Source of the DNA: Zygnema circumcarinatum
Taxonomy: Eukaryota; Streptophyta; Zygnematophyceae; Zygnematales; Zygnemataceae
Direction: 5' to 3'
Assembly: GCA_037447605.1 (NCBI GenBank)
Contig: CM074809.1
Span: 2,880,158-2,944,157, forward strand
DNA length: 64,000 bases
This document shows, piece by piece, positions 9,518-20,223 of this stretch. The number at the start of each line of letters is the position of its first letter. Within the stretch, counting starts at the first letter, position 1. The notes beneath the pieces were generated by a model. That model was not told the origin of the DNA. It saw nothing but the letters and a program-made list of their open reading frames with translations, and made no database searches. The translations under genes and the position numbers were made by a program.

Positions 9518-11340
9518 ATGGCTGCCCTCACCGAAGCGTCACTCTGCAGGCTTCCCGTGGCAGTGCTGTCGACCAAGCAGAATTCGCAAAGGGTGTATGC
9601 TGCATCATTTTCTGGAAGGTAAAACTTTTTTTCCTTTGCTATGACCATCTCTGTTTTGTCGGATAGGTCCAGCCCTGTTGGTGCGAATGCATTCCTCGGG
9701 GAAAATTTGAAGGACTCAGATCTAGAGATATCCCCTTTATCGTATGGCCGCGCAGTTTAGACATTCCAACCTTCCGACTCGCGCCCTCTGCCTTTTCTAG
9801 AACCAGGGGAGAATGGCGCAAGCAGACTGGCCTATGTGTGGCCAGCGGTGCAGCACAGCCAATCACCGAAGTGAGGAAAATCCTTCAGCTTCTTGCAGAA
9901 GCGCTTTTTTCAATAGCACTATCCCGCTGCATTTTTTGGTATACAAGGTCGGTACACAATTTCCTGCACTTATGTCACATCCTTGGCAGGCACAAACGAC
10001 CGCAGAGGATACCGTCCCGCTTCCGGTTGTCGTAATCGACCAGCATTCGGAGCCCGGGGCAACGGTACTCGACCTGCAATTTGGTGACCGTCTTGGAGCG
10101 CTTCTGGATACGGTGAGGTAAAGCGGAGGGTATTGCAAAAATGTTATATCTTGGAGTGGTAGCTGGTGCTTTCTTCCCTTTCCTTCTGGTTTTGAAATAA
10201 CTCTTTCATTGTGTTCTGCAGATGAAGGCCCTTACCGACTTAGGCCTCAATGTATTGCGAGCCAAAGTCACAACTGAAGACTCTGTTGGCCGTAACCGAT
10301 TTGTCATCACCCGATCGTGCGCTCCTTTTACTTTTTTCTGCTCATTTTCCCTTGCCTCTCTCACTTGCGACCGAGCTTTGTCTGGCTGCTCAAACTATCT
10401 TGCCACGGCTACCTCTACTATGGCAGGCCTACGTATGGCATTGGCTTAGTGTCACTGTCGGTAGGAAACTATATCCACCGTCTAACTTGATTTCCGCGAC
10501 TCACGGTGAGTAGCAGCGTATGTGCAGGGACACAGGGGGGAAGGTGGAGGACCCTGACATGCTGGAGGCCATTCGACTGACTGTCATTGCCAATTTGCTG
10601 CAATATCATCCGGTGCATATTATACCCCTTGCCCTGGCATGAGTCTTGGCCCAAAACTTCTGTAGTCACGGGGAGGTTTAACTTGCTGGTCTGGATGGCT
10701 GATACCAGGAATCGAGCGAACGCCTTGCCTTGGCTGCCATAAAGTTCAAGGCCCCTCAGCGACCGGTATGTCGTTTGTGGCTCCTTGATGCAGTGGCAGC
10801 TAAAGCTGATGTAGATCACTTCACATCCGCCCTCCTGATTATTCGTTGGGTTCGTGCAGACGCCTGCAATTGCAACACAGGTCCTCGTGGAGGACATCCC
10901 TGGTGAAGAAGGTCGCAGGTGAGGCTTTGTGAGCAAGCTGCTTGTCATTTATGCATGTTGCCCCTCGACCATCGGGGATAGAGTTTAACTTTCAGACCGG
11001 GCGTTTTGTTAAACCAGTGTCCTCTCAGTTGAGACTAGTGACCGACCAGGTCTGGTTATGGAGATCGTCAGAATCCTGGGAGATCTCAGCATCAACGTGG
11101 TTTCAGCAGAAATCGACACGGAGGTAAGCATGAACGTTACATATATTTGTCATATCTCATTGCTCGACAAGGGGGAAGGCTGATTGAGGGGTTGGGTAAC
11201 TGCAGGGATTAGTTGCTAAGGACCAATTTTACGTGAGCTATCATGGAGAGGCGCTTAACAAGTCCATGCGCGAAGTTGTGACAAACACCTTGCGATATTA
11301 CTTAACAAAGCCAGAAATTGAGTCAGAGGACAGCTATTAA
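9518..11340 (+). CDS. ACT-domain repeat protein, ACR11/ACR12-like, probably chloroplast
   Basis: Exons: 9518-9618, 9667-9870, 9990-10112, 10222-10316, 10528-10612, 10709-10765, further poorly defined exons between about 10785 and 11030, one ending at 11124, and 11206-11340 (TAA stop). The first ACT domain contains [40 protein letters not shown] and [20 protein letters not shown]. The second contains [20 protein letters not shown] and [20 protein letters not shown]. These match the plant ACR11/ACR12 family; ACR11 acts with chloroplast glutamine synthetase and ferredoxin-GOGAT. The N-terminus ([20 protein letters not shown]) is Ser/Ala-rich and acid-poor, like a transit peptide. Oddity: exon 2 contains a frame break between PLSYGRA and [15 protein letters not shown] (about 9743-9757), so either a base differs or the splice model is incomplete. 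Two junctions in the middle are also unsolved. Confidence 0.85.
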
Positions 11341-12640
11341 GGTGTGTTCCCATTTGGTCTATGTGCAAATTCTTCTGCACACGTTCTTATTTTTTTTGCT
11401 TCGATCGGTTTTTGTTCATGCACCTTTTATGCTAATCCTATTGCACAGTGTTCCATTGAAGGGCTTTTCAAAGGGAATTTGGGTAAAGGAAGCAGTTGAA
11501 CCGGCTTTGAGTGAATAGTGTTAAATCAAATTGCAATGTATATTGTATGGGTGGCTTCGCTTAATGATACTGGATTTTCGTGAATAGCTTCTGCATCTCC
11601 TTGGGCAATTTCGCTTCTTCAGAACTTGGCCTGTTTGCATAGACTTCGGGGTAGTGTTCTGGCTGTGTATCAAGTTCGTGCTTCGGAAAGCTGTGCAGCT
11701 GTTGAACTAGTGCTGGTTTGGCCGTCATCTTTACGAACTTGTGGAGCCATATACATTCAATCGAATGTGAAAAAGCAATTCGACGAATGAAGCACTCTCT
11801 GCCTTAACGTGTCTGACTGTTTTCGTTGATTTTTGTCATGCTTTTTCCCATGCAGAGCTCTTCCAGCAGTCGGCCACAGGTCTGCTTCGTGATGATGTCC
11901 AGTGTAAACTGGTGACCGTAAATTTGGGGATACTAGAGAAAAAATGTAATTATCATGTTTAATGGGGTTCTTTCCTTGTTCTGGGAAAGTGGAGGATTGA
12001 CACGTCACCGTGATAAGGCTAAATCTTAGACTCCTTTGCGGTGGAGAGGGACAGGTAGGACCTGTTGTAAGTGGGCTTTTGCTGATTATAGTACATGGTC
12101 CCCTTATGATTGGCCGATGTAAGCTGTGGAACGAATAAAGTGATGATATATAGTAGTTTTTGCTGGCTGCTTGTGCTCCCACAGCTCATGGTCTCCCACT
12201 GGCATGCTCTGGATAGGCCATAAGATCCATTGTCCATAAGATAGCTAAAAAGTTCCATCCTGAGGACCTTGAACCGGCAACTGGCAACCTTGAAAAGCTG
12301 GCCGATACGATCAGTCCGTCGGTTGGTTATCAGTAGCAAGCAGCAAGCAGCAAGCAGCAAGCAGCAAGCAGCAAGCAGCAAGCAAGGCCCCTATACTGTA
12401 AGGCTGAGGTTTGTGAACATGTTTTGGTATTTCGAATAGTTCTAAGGGGTGAGTTAAACAAACGCCACTACCACCAGCTAATTCCTAAAAACAGGGACGG
12501 GCCATTGGGTTGCAACTTTGTGCCTGAATCACACTTCAAGTTTGCAACCTGAATACATAGGGTTTTTTCGTTAGGAACAATCGTGAGTTCAGTGCTACAG
12601 CTACCTCTCTTTCGCCAGGATTTCACTTGATGCACAACCA
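11341..12640. repeat. Gap downstream of the ACR11-like gene, with a heptamer microsatellite
   Basis: Holds the 3' UTR of the ACT-domain gene and anonymous sequence. The only repeat is a perfect (GCAGCAA)n run at about 12333-12386, roughly seven copies. Open frames of 60-140 codons on the minus strand (for example 12182-11757) show no recognisable motif. Confidence 0.55.
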
Positions 12641-12905
12641 TTCGCTAACCACTAGAATGGTAACCAACCATTGGCAGTGGTTTTATCTGGTCATCCAACC
12701 AATGACTTCGACCATGAGCAATAGGTGGCTAGGCCTGATGCCAATGATTCGATCAGTTGGCAATGGTTGTCCGCCCATCAATGGTTCCAACCTTGGGAGG
12801 GGGTATGGGAAGGGTGGGATCGTGGGAGGGGGACGGGGAGGGGGACGGGGAGGGGGAGGGGTCGCACCCTATGGCTGCCAACCATTGGAAATTGTTGGAA
12901 CCATT
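12640..12905. repeat. CCAATGG/CCATTGG cluster with a G-rich insert
   Basis: Repeated short motifs CCAATGAC, CCATTGGCAG, GGCAATGGTT, CATCAATGGTTCC and CCAACCATTGG. A G-rich run (GGGGAGGGGGACGGGG) sits at about 12825-12860. Less regular than the 47-bp array but built from the same heptamer pair. A retroelement tail follows at about 13020. Confidence 0.6.
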
Positions 12906-13019
12906 GTCTACCCAGATAGTGCTAAAATTAGCTGCCGAGTGGCAGGTTTGAATTTGCTTCTTACCATTCTATGGAGGCGACATGTTGTACTCATGACATC
13001 ACCAATTACCATCCACTAT

Positions 13020-13205
13020 GGCGGCTATTACTACTACTTGTGGCTGCTTCTAGAGCCGTGTTCGTAGGCCCAGAACCAGAGTTCCGCTTATTGTTTTTAT
13101 TTTCTCCATTGGTCGTTTGTGACCGGTTCCCCTTGGTTTTCCATATTTTTCTGTTTCCATGTACTTTGATTGCATCGCCATCGTGCTATAGTCAAAGGTT
13201 TTACA
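13020..13205 (+). repeat. Retroelement 3' tail, copy 2
   Basis: Matches copy 1 in order: GTGGCTGCTTCTAGAGCCGT (compare GCGGCTGCTTCTAGGGCTGC at about 8605), GGTCGTTTGTGACCGGTTCC, CTTGGTTTTCCATATTTTTC, TCCATGTACTTTGATTGCAT and CGCCATCGTGCTATAGTCAA. The ORF upstream is not preserved. Confidence 0.7.
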
Positions 13206-14061
13206 CAGTAGCACAATTGAATAGGCTTATTCTGCCAAACCACTACGAGAACATATACAATCTTAGATTTGTGTTGGAGAACCTTTAGGGTGCTTTTCAC
13301 TGGTGAGGAAGGAGTTGGAGGTCACACTAGTGCTGTCTCTGATCTCTAACAACCCCTCCAACTTTCTCATATGCGCTCGTTTCCACTTCCAGTCCCTTTC
13401 CCTTCCACGCATGTTCACATTACAGGAAGCCATTCGATGCAACAAACAAGCTTTCCCATTTCTTTTTGAGTTTGAAATGAGAAATTCCAAACAACGGCTC
13501 CTCTCCCCTGACTTCCAACAATCCAGCCGCAAGGCCATGCTCTACCTCCTCCAGCCACGGACACCCCTCTGATATGTACAGCACAGGCAGAGGGCTCCCC
13601 CTCCAGTAAGCAGCTCTAAATAACACATGCCTCTCTCCAAAATTAGCAATGCTTCTCAGTCTACAAAACATACCATGTTGTCTCCAGTCCTTCGTTCCAG
13701 AAACGTATTTTGATTCAGGATTCACTACTTTTGATGAACGCAGAGTACTTTGTCAAATGAAAGAAAATATGCAGGAAAGAACAAATGGGAAGGTCTCCAC
13801 TCCCTTCCAATTGTGGTATGGCGGAGCTCACTTTCCATGAACTTTTGCCACCCTCAATGAGTCTTAATCTTGCGCTTATCCCTTTCAAAAAATCAGAGGA
13901 AAGAAAACTTAACTAGAACTGCGCACCTCTTATTCCAGCTGTCTTCAGTCTTTTAATTCCCGCCCCACCCCCCTCCCACTTTCCCAACCCCCCTTCCCAA
14001 GTAAGTGCTAAAACTTCACTTCATTCAAATTCCCAGCTTCCAAACTTCACGGAGTCGCTCC
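13206..14061. other. Gap downstream of XTH with no gene seen
   Basis: Contains the XTH 3' UTR. The best open frame (13725-13420, minus) has no family motif. A C-rich run (CCCCACCCCCCTCCC) lies near 13962-13978. Confidence 0.4.
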
Positions 14062-15751
14062 TTACTTGACATTTGACCACAACATGTAGCGCCTGCGCAT
14101 TTGATACATTTTTGTACGCTGGGTCGAAGAGAGGCCGCGCGACCATTGCCGGTCATAGACACACTTGGGAGTACGCCTCTTGCTTTTGTAGCGGCACACA
14201 TTTCTGAAGTTTATATCTGATATGTAGAATTTGAAAGGCTGATGGGAATAGTCCGCCTTAATTCTTCCCCCATCCGTTGCCCATTGGGAGGCATCCCACA
14301 TAGACATCTGCGGCACCACCATCCACCAGAAGAATCGCTCAGCCGAACAGGAGTGACATGCTTAAAGAGCAAAAAAAATCTTCATGCAGTGGAAATAACG
14401 ATTTGACAGTCATCCTCACCTGAAGGTACATGGGCTTGTTCGGATAACTGATCCTTCCATTCCGGACACGTCTTGTAGTTTCTCTCAACGGAATGCCATC
14501 CACAGACCACTGAATATGATTCCTGCCCCACCATATTGTGTATGTGTGGAAGCGCTCGGCCGGGTCAAACCATAACTTGAACTGCAAGAGCTCACCAGAG
14601 AAACGACCTTGTCAGAGCACGCTGCTTCAAAAGAAGAAAAAGAACGAGAAATAGAGCAAAACCCTTCTCTGACGTTGCAGCTCAATAATAGCAAGTGCAG
14701 CTTTCAAGATTCGAAGGACGGTGGATCACACAAGCAGCCTACTACAGGATCGAGGGCAATGGTGATGACTTGTGCAGCAAAAAATGTCAAGGAGGGTGGG
14801 AGCTAAGCACTTGCAAGCTGAGGACGCTGCTCCTCCCCTCCCCCCCCTTTTGCTAAACCAGTCGAGGCGAACAAAAAGCCTCCGAAGACCCTCTAGCCCT
14901 CTGACTTAGGGTGCACAGGGCTCAAAGGTTCTTAAGAAAAGCATATAAAACGCCGATTGAACCATCAAAGAAACCAGCATAAGGACATGTAGCAGCGGAT
15001 GAAGAGAAGAAACTGCAAATCACTTGACCAAGAACTCAGCGACTTGAGCAAGTTGAGATCCTTCATCCTTTAACCACAACCCTACATAGTAGGAGTTATA
15101 GACTTACTCCCTCTTCGTGGACGCCTTGTCCTCTTCCCTGCGCGTAGTAATTGGTGGCTAAAATGATCTTTTTTGATTCTGTGTGGCCTAAAAATTCAAG
15201 ATCAACTTCATCCCTTGTGCGCCAGGCCTTATCTTCATGGCCGCTCGATGTCAAGTATATGGCTGAGACAATGCCGGCAGAAAATCCCGCGGGGAGCTTC
15301 ACCCTGAAGCTGAAAGCGCCGAATAAAAATCTACTTTTTGTGCGTACAGCTGCAAAGTATCACATGCAGTGAACGTTCAAAATCGATTATTTGATCAAAA
15401 GCCGCAGGGCAATAAGAGCTTCACATTCAGACAGCATTCCTTTTTTCCAAATAATCAATCTGGTGAAATGCACCCCTTCATACAAAGCACCGTCCAATGT
15501 GAAACATTGACACTACAGGGCAGCCCCGTCACCCTGCAAACCCTAACCTGCTCACCTGCAGAATCATACTGCAGCTTGGAAAGACTGATCGTCCCATTCG
15601 AGAAGCGCGACACCAAGGTCGGCGAAAAATTAGTAAAGTACTTGTCAAGCGCAGTCGCAGCTGCTGTTGCATCTGCAGGTTGAGCCAGCTCCTGCACTGT
15701 CAGGATCAGAGCCAGAAAGCCTGCTGCCAAATACGCGCACCTGCAAACCAT
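14062..15751 (-). CDS. XTH: Xyloglucan endotransglucosylase/hydrolase (GH16), group III-B-like
   Basis: A secreted enzyme that cuts and rejoins xyloglucan chains in the wall. Four exons join in frame, 15751-15556, 15349-15108, 14581-14420 and 14307-14062, giving about 281 residues. A hydrophobic signal peptide ([20 protein letters not shown]) comes first. The catalytic GH16 motif is [10 protein letters not shown], with the two catalytic glutamates at the expected spacing. [16 protein letters not shown] precedes it; [50 protein letters not shown] and [19 protein letters not shown] follow. The [11 protein letters not shown] block and the Arg-rich helix resemble the XTH27-30 group. Oddities: the Asn for N-glycosylation that usually follows FLG is replaced by His, and the conserved C-terminal Tyr-Cys-x-Asp segment is absent. 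A donor-like GTAAGG overlaps the stop, so a fifth exon cannot be excluded. Confidence 0.9.
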
Positions 15752-16246
15752 GGCTGCCTCCTTCCTTCCTCACTCTCTCTCTCTCGCCTTCCGTCTCCTC
15801 TCACTACCTGCCCTCTCCTCCCCTCCGCAACCTACCGCTTCAGTCCCCTCTGCTCTCTTATTCTCTCCTCTCTCTCTCTCTCTCTCTCGCTCCCTACTCC
15901 CCTCTCCCCACACCCTACCGTACTCCCCTTTCACCTCCCCCACCGCACTCACTCCCACCCCCGCTTTCTCCCTCCCAACAGTGGCGGCCGCCGCACGCGC
16001 GAAGGCAACGTGGCGGCCGCGGATTGGGCGGGAGTGTCGGACCGTTAGGCCGTACGGAATTCCGAGCGCGATCGGCGGCCGGGGGTTGGCGCGGACTCAA
16101 TGGCCTTCCAAAGACCGCCGGCCCTTCGTACAAAACTACGGACGTACTTTTGTACCGTACGGAGGGACGGACGGGTGGACGGGGCTGGCGAGCCTGCTAC
16201 GCTTCCGCCGGGCGCGGCGACCGGGCGAAATTTCGGTCAAACTTGA
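15752..16246. other. CT-rich XTH 5' leader and GC-rich flank
   Basis: From 15765 to about 15970 the plus strand is C/T-rich, with (CTCTCT)n near 15870-15890, typical of plant 5' UTRs and promoters. After 15970 the sequence becomes strongly GC-rich with GTACGG-type palindromes (about 16130-16170). No gene motif is seen in the many overlapping open frames. Confidence 0.5.
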
Positions 16247-16515
16247 AAGAAACGGACGGTCAAAGGTGGCTTGGGCAGCTCGGGCGCGCCTCTGATTGGC
16301 CCGTGGCGGCAACGGGCAAGGGGGAGAAATTCCACGAGTAAAAATTTGACTGCCCGTGCGGGTGGATGTACGAACGGTCCGATCCGCCACCCCGCGAGAT
16401 CCCAACGGCAGCAGCTGGCGGGCGCTGGATTGGGAGCGCGCCGCCGCGATCGCTCGTGTGCCGACATATTTCAGCCAACCGGGGTGCGACGCGTGGTCAA
16501 GTTATGTCCGTACAG
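16247..16515 (+). repeat. Left arm of a large inverted repeat
   Basis: Reads outward-in on the plus strand: ACGGACGGTCAAAGGTGGCT, GCGCGCCTCTGATTGGCCC, GAGAAATTCCACGAG, AAAAATTTGACTGCCCGTGC, GTACGAACGGTCCGATCCGC, CAGCAGCTGGCGGGCGCTGG, TTTCAGCCAACCGGGGTGCG. The same landmarks in the same order appear on the minus strand from 17613 down to 17308. Confidence 0.85.
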
Positions 16516-17307
16516 CACAGCCCGGCTGGAGTGGCGACAAACGGGCGGTCGCAAGTGGGCGCGGCGGAGGAGATCTTGCGGCGGCGATCGGCCCAGAACC
16601 CGCCGAACGCGGGAAGCCGTACGATTGGTTGTCGGTGGCGGCGGCGCGGAGGGGTCGCCAGAGTCAAAATTACCTTGTCGCGATCGCGGGCACCGGTCGG
16701 GTAAAGACCGCCGTATGAATCGGACGGCCATGTCGTGGTCCGTGTTGAACAAGACTGGTCGTCGCGTTCCATGCGCGCCAGTTACGGAAGCCGTTACAGG
16801 CGCAGACTTGACCTGCAAGCGTGGAGTCTACGTCTTTCAAAGAGATCAAGGCAGAGTTGGACAGGACGGACCTGCCTCAAGGCCTTGTTGAACAAAAACA
16901 TGGAGTCTAGGGAAGTGATTCTAGGCTGATGGCCTCCTAGAGGTTGGGCTTGGTTATCGAGAACCAACTTACAAGGCATGAGCACCTTCGGGTCTACAAA
17001 GCAGGCGAGTAGGAGGAGGGGTGATGGCACCCTCCGCGCAGCAAATTTGTGAAAGCAGCAACGTAGGACATAGGGAGACCATGTTTCTGTAAGCTTCCAC
17101 AACAAGTTTGGCGAGGCTGCGATCATGATTCACCCCTTTGTTTCGTCCATGTAGTAAAAAGAACATCCATAGGCTCCAAATGCGAGGTACAGAAATTATG
17201 AGCTAAGCAAGGTGTGGTGTGGACAGGGACAATAGGACATTTGGTCGTGTAGCTGGGACTTATTTTTGGCTTTGCTTACGAAGCCAGAGGAGGAACCATT
17301 TAAAACT
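16516..17307. other. Spacer between the inverted-repeat arms
   Basis: About 790 bp. GC-rich up to about 16800 and AT-richer afterwards. No ORF with a recognised motif and no transposase-like sequence. It includes several CGATCG and GTACGG palindromes. Confidence 0.5.
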
Positions 17308-17613
17308 CTGCGTTGTACGGACAGAACTTGGCCACGCGTCGCACCCCGGTTGGCTGAATTATGTCGGCGCACATGTGATCGCGGCGGCTCGCTCTCCAAT
17401 CCAGCGCCCGCCAGCTGCTGCCGTTGTGGATCTCGCGGGGCGGCGGATCGGACCGTTCGTACATCGCACTCGTCCGTACATCCGTGCGCACGGGCAGTCA
17501 AATTTTTGCTCGTGGAATTTCTCGCCCGTGCCACTTTGCCGCCGAGGGCCAATCAGAGGCGCGCCAGAGCTGCCCGAGCTGCCCGAGCTGCCCGAGCCAC
17601 CTTTGACCGTCCG
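17308..17613 (-). repeat. Right arm of the large inverted repeat
   Basis: Minus-strand copy of the left arm, slightly longer. Differences include three extra CAGCTCGGG units (about 17570-17597), a small insertion near 17465-17485, and scattered substitutions. Arm identity looks high by eye over about 270 bp, but was not calculated. Confidence 0.85.
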
Positions 17614-17951
17614 CTCTTTTCTTTTTCATCCCAAGGTCCAATGTGGACCATCGAGATCATAAGACCAATTAACGGAGCTGTCCGCACTGTAACTATAACT
17701 GTTTGTATGCACATGCGCCGAAAGGTAACTGGCCAAGTATTCCATATGAAACTGGTCGCTGCCCGACGGGAGACAACCGCCATGTTCCATGTGTTGTTTT
17801 TCACGGGGTCCATCTTCTGTTCCGTGCGCGTTGTTCCAGTTCCGAGAAGTAAAACCGATTTCCCACATTTGTTACGGAACAAGCAAATGGGGTCTCGAAG
17901 AGGCTGGTAAGGCGCGGAAGGGGCTTCGGGAGACCGGAGCAGGGAGCAGCC

Positions 17952-18775
17952 ATGGCTCTCTTCCCTCCTCTGCGGCCTCCGTCTCTGGAGGCTATGGCGG
18001 CAACGACGAGGCCGGCGCAGAGCGAAGAGGCGCTTTTGGCGCAGGAGGAGGCGCAGTATGAGGCGCAGGTGAGGCCGCACTCCCCTGCTGCTAGCTGCGC
18101 TGTGTCGGAGGACAACGCAGGTTGATCATGGTGCCAAGGAAGGTGCAAAATTCAAATGAGCTTTTCTTAAGTATGCTTTTCTGCACGATCGTATTTCTCA
18201 AGTGTGCGGAATAACGCATGTGGACTCTCTCAATATGATTCTGTTCGTGCGGTTTATGATTTTCGCTGATGAAAGTCAACTTCACTTTCGAATGTGATGC
18301 ACATTCCTCGGTATAATGTTGAAAAAGGCAGCTGATAGGGCGTGCTTATGGCGTTCAGCCGCATATGGACGTTTTTTTGTGACGGATTGAGCTTCGTAAT
18401 GAGTTGTTTCTTTCATCCTGCCCTTGAAACCAGTAGCTACTTCTTATGAAGAAGTATATGCATAAGTGAGTATGTTCGAAAGAGAAAAAAAAATGATGGC
18501 AACTTCACAATGGTGCATTTTCAAGAGTCATTTGGGGTTCGTCATACAGACTGAAGTGATGCTGTGTTGCAGATAAAATAGCACACGTTTCAGTTCTGCA
18601 AAGAAAGGGATGGATGGTGCAGCTGACGGAAATTCGTACAGCCAACCAGGATGTGCTTCCTATCGGTCGAAGCGGACTTGAGAAAGAGCCGGAATTCGAT
18701 GGCCTCCCAGATGAAGCAGATGCAGACACAGGCGAGCCGGATAGTGATGACGATTTTGGTCACGAAGCGTCATAA
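17952..18775 (+). CDS. APC15-like small subunit of the anaphase-promoting complex (tentative)
   Basis: Two exons: 17952-18068 and 18623-18775 (TAA stop), joined in frame (phase 0) to give 89 residues. The product begins MALFPPLRPPSLEAMAATTR, continues EEALLAQEEAQYEAQ|LTEIRT, then NQDVLPIGRSGLEKEPEFDG, and ends in an acidic tail with EPDSDDDFG. The order N-terminal LFP, Glu/Gln-rich helix, a short linker, VLPIG and acidic tail is that of ANAPC15/Mnd2, which in animals promotes turnover of the mitotic checkpoint complex on APC/C. The second exon's acceptor (GATGGATGGTGCAG) has a poor pyrimidine tract. A three-exon alternative using 18121-18142 and an acceptor at 18572 is also in frame but inserts 22 residues in the conserved part. 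An in-frame Met at codon 15 is an alternative start. Confidence 0.55.
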
Positions 18776-20223
18776 CCACCTTGTTATGGAGCCTGATGAA
18801 TTTTTTGAAGATGTATGAACGTTGGAATACCTCTTCTCTATCTCTTGTTTCCATTAGGGTTATTTGGCCTGAGCCTAGTTTTCAAGAAGACCCACAAGCT
18901 GCGTGAAGCAAAATACGGCCCCGTGGAGACAGAAGTCTCGCTCAAATGTCTGACAAAAGTTCCGTCCTCTCCAGTGCAAGCCTTTGGCGGCCTATTGTGT
19001 GGGTAAGCTGTCGCATGCCTCCAAGCTTAACCCTCACTTATTAACCGCAGAATGCAACCTTGAGATTTCATCGTTTCGGAATCCATATGTCTGATTTTTG
19101 AGCTTTGAAGGAGGTGCATTGTTGTTCCACATACAGCTAAGTTAATCTGTTTGCTTAGAAATGTCCGAAGCAATGTCATTCGACTGATGTAGTCACCGCC
19201 ATCTTCGTTGCTTTCAGTTTCCCAGGGTGTACTTCTCCCCATTACGTTGAAGATCAGGACAACGGGGCGTATTGGCAACCACTGTGCTTCATATGGCTAG
19301 AAAGTTGAGCAGTCAATTTTACCAAAGACTATAGCTCGGCATACTTCCTTTACAAGGTCAAACATATACTTTCTATAGTAAAGCGGTTCCCAGAGCTAAG
19401 ACCGCTCGTTATTGTTATGGCTGTGGTTGCTAACCATGTCGTCAACTTTTGGTATGCAATCCGTGCCTTCGATGTTTTTCCGTAAATGATTCTGTTTTGG
19501 AAGTGCTCCAGTTGCAAATTTTGAAAGTATTTGCAATATGCTGAAATCTCTCGAACATTCTTCTTGCAAGGCGAATGCTGGAACTTTCCAGTGGCAAAAT
19601 TGGGTGGAATAAATTTGATGCAAACGCGTCACTTCATGGCTCCTAAAACTGAACATGTTAATGGTTCTAGTATAAAATTCGGCACAGGATTCGACAAAGA
19701 GGGCTGCTCTCTTTCTAGCTTGTATTGCACATGGCAGAAGTCCAAGAAAGTGGACTTGCTATACTCCAAACTAAAATCCGCTGTATTGTACACATAGACA
19801 CGGGCTATAACAGATATGACCTGCTTATTTCTGAGGATTCTCGTTTGGAAAAAACTAGGGGAATGAATGTGCTCCAAATGTCAAAGAGATGTCTAATTTA
19901 TATGTGAGCCAAGGACGCCGGCGTCTTGTGCAGTTTTCTCAGAAGTTTGAAGGCGGCATGGAAGAGAGCGCCCCTCACACGCCCACCTGCGTTTAGAGCG
20001 TTCGCTTCACAGACGTGCCTGATTAAAAATCATCCAAAGGAAGAAAAAGTCAAACCCTGATCCAGGTCCTGCCCCAAACCCTGAATGCCGGGGATACAAT
20101 TTTTCTCAAAGAGACTCTCTGGCAGCTAATTTGCAAAGTCGAGAACAATCACTCTCTGACCCTGTTGCTACTGGTATCCATATATATATATATATAAAAA
20201 TAACAAAAACCCAAAAAAAGTAG
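18776..20223. other. Gap between the APC15-like and VPS8 3' ends, no gene seen
   Basis: About 1.4 kb between convergent genes. AT-richer than its surroundings, with a (TA)n run at about 20178-20198. Short open frames on both strands have no recognised motif. It probably holds both 3' UTRs. Confidence 0.45.

Noticed and set aside
13420-13725. Possible extra exon of the XTH gene
   Set aside because: Its translation does not contain the expected Tyr-Cys-x-Asp or other XTH C-terminal residues.
15667-16891. Multiple 100-220-codon open frames in the GC-rich block
   Set aside because: They overlap in five frames across CT-rich and inverted-repeat DNA, a composition effect with no motifs.
18573-18775. 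Three-exon alternative for the APC15-like gene (via 18121-18142)
   Set aside because: It stays in frame but inserts 22 residues just before the conserved VLPIG region and uses a weak donor; the two-exon model matches the family better.
19396-19877. Possible small genes on either strand
   Set aside because: No recognisable motif, no splice links and AT-rich composition like intergenic DNA.
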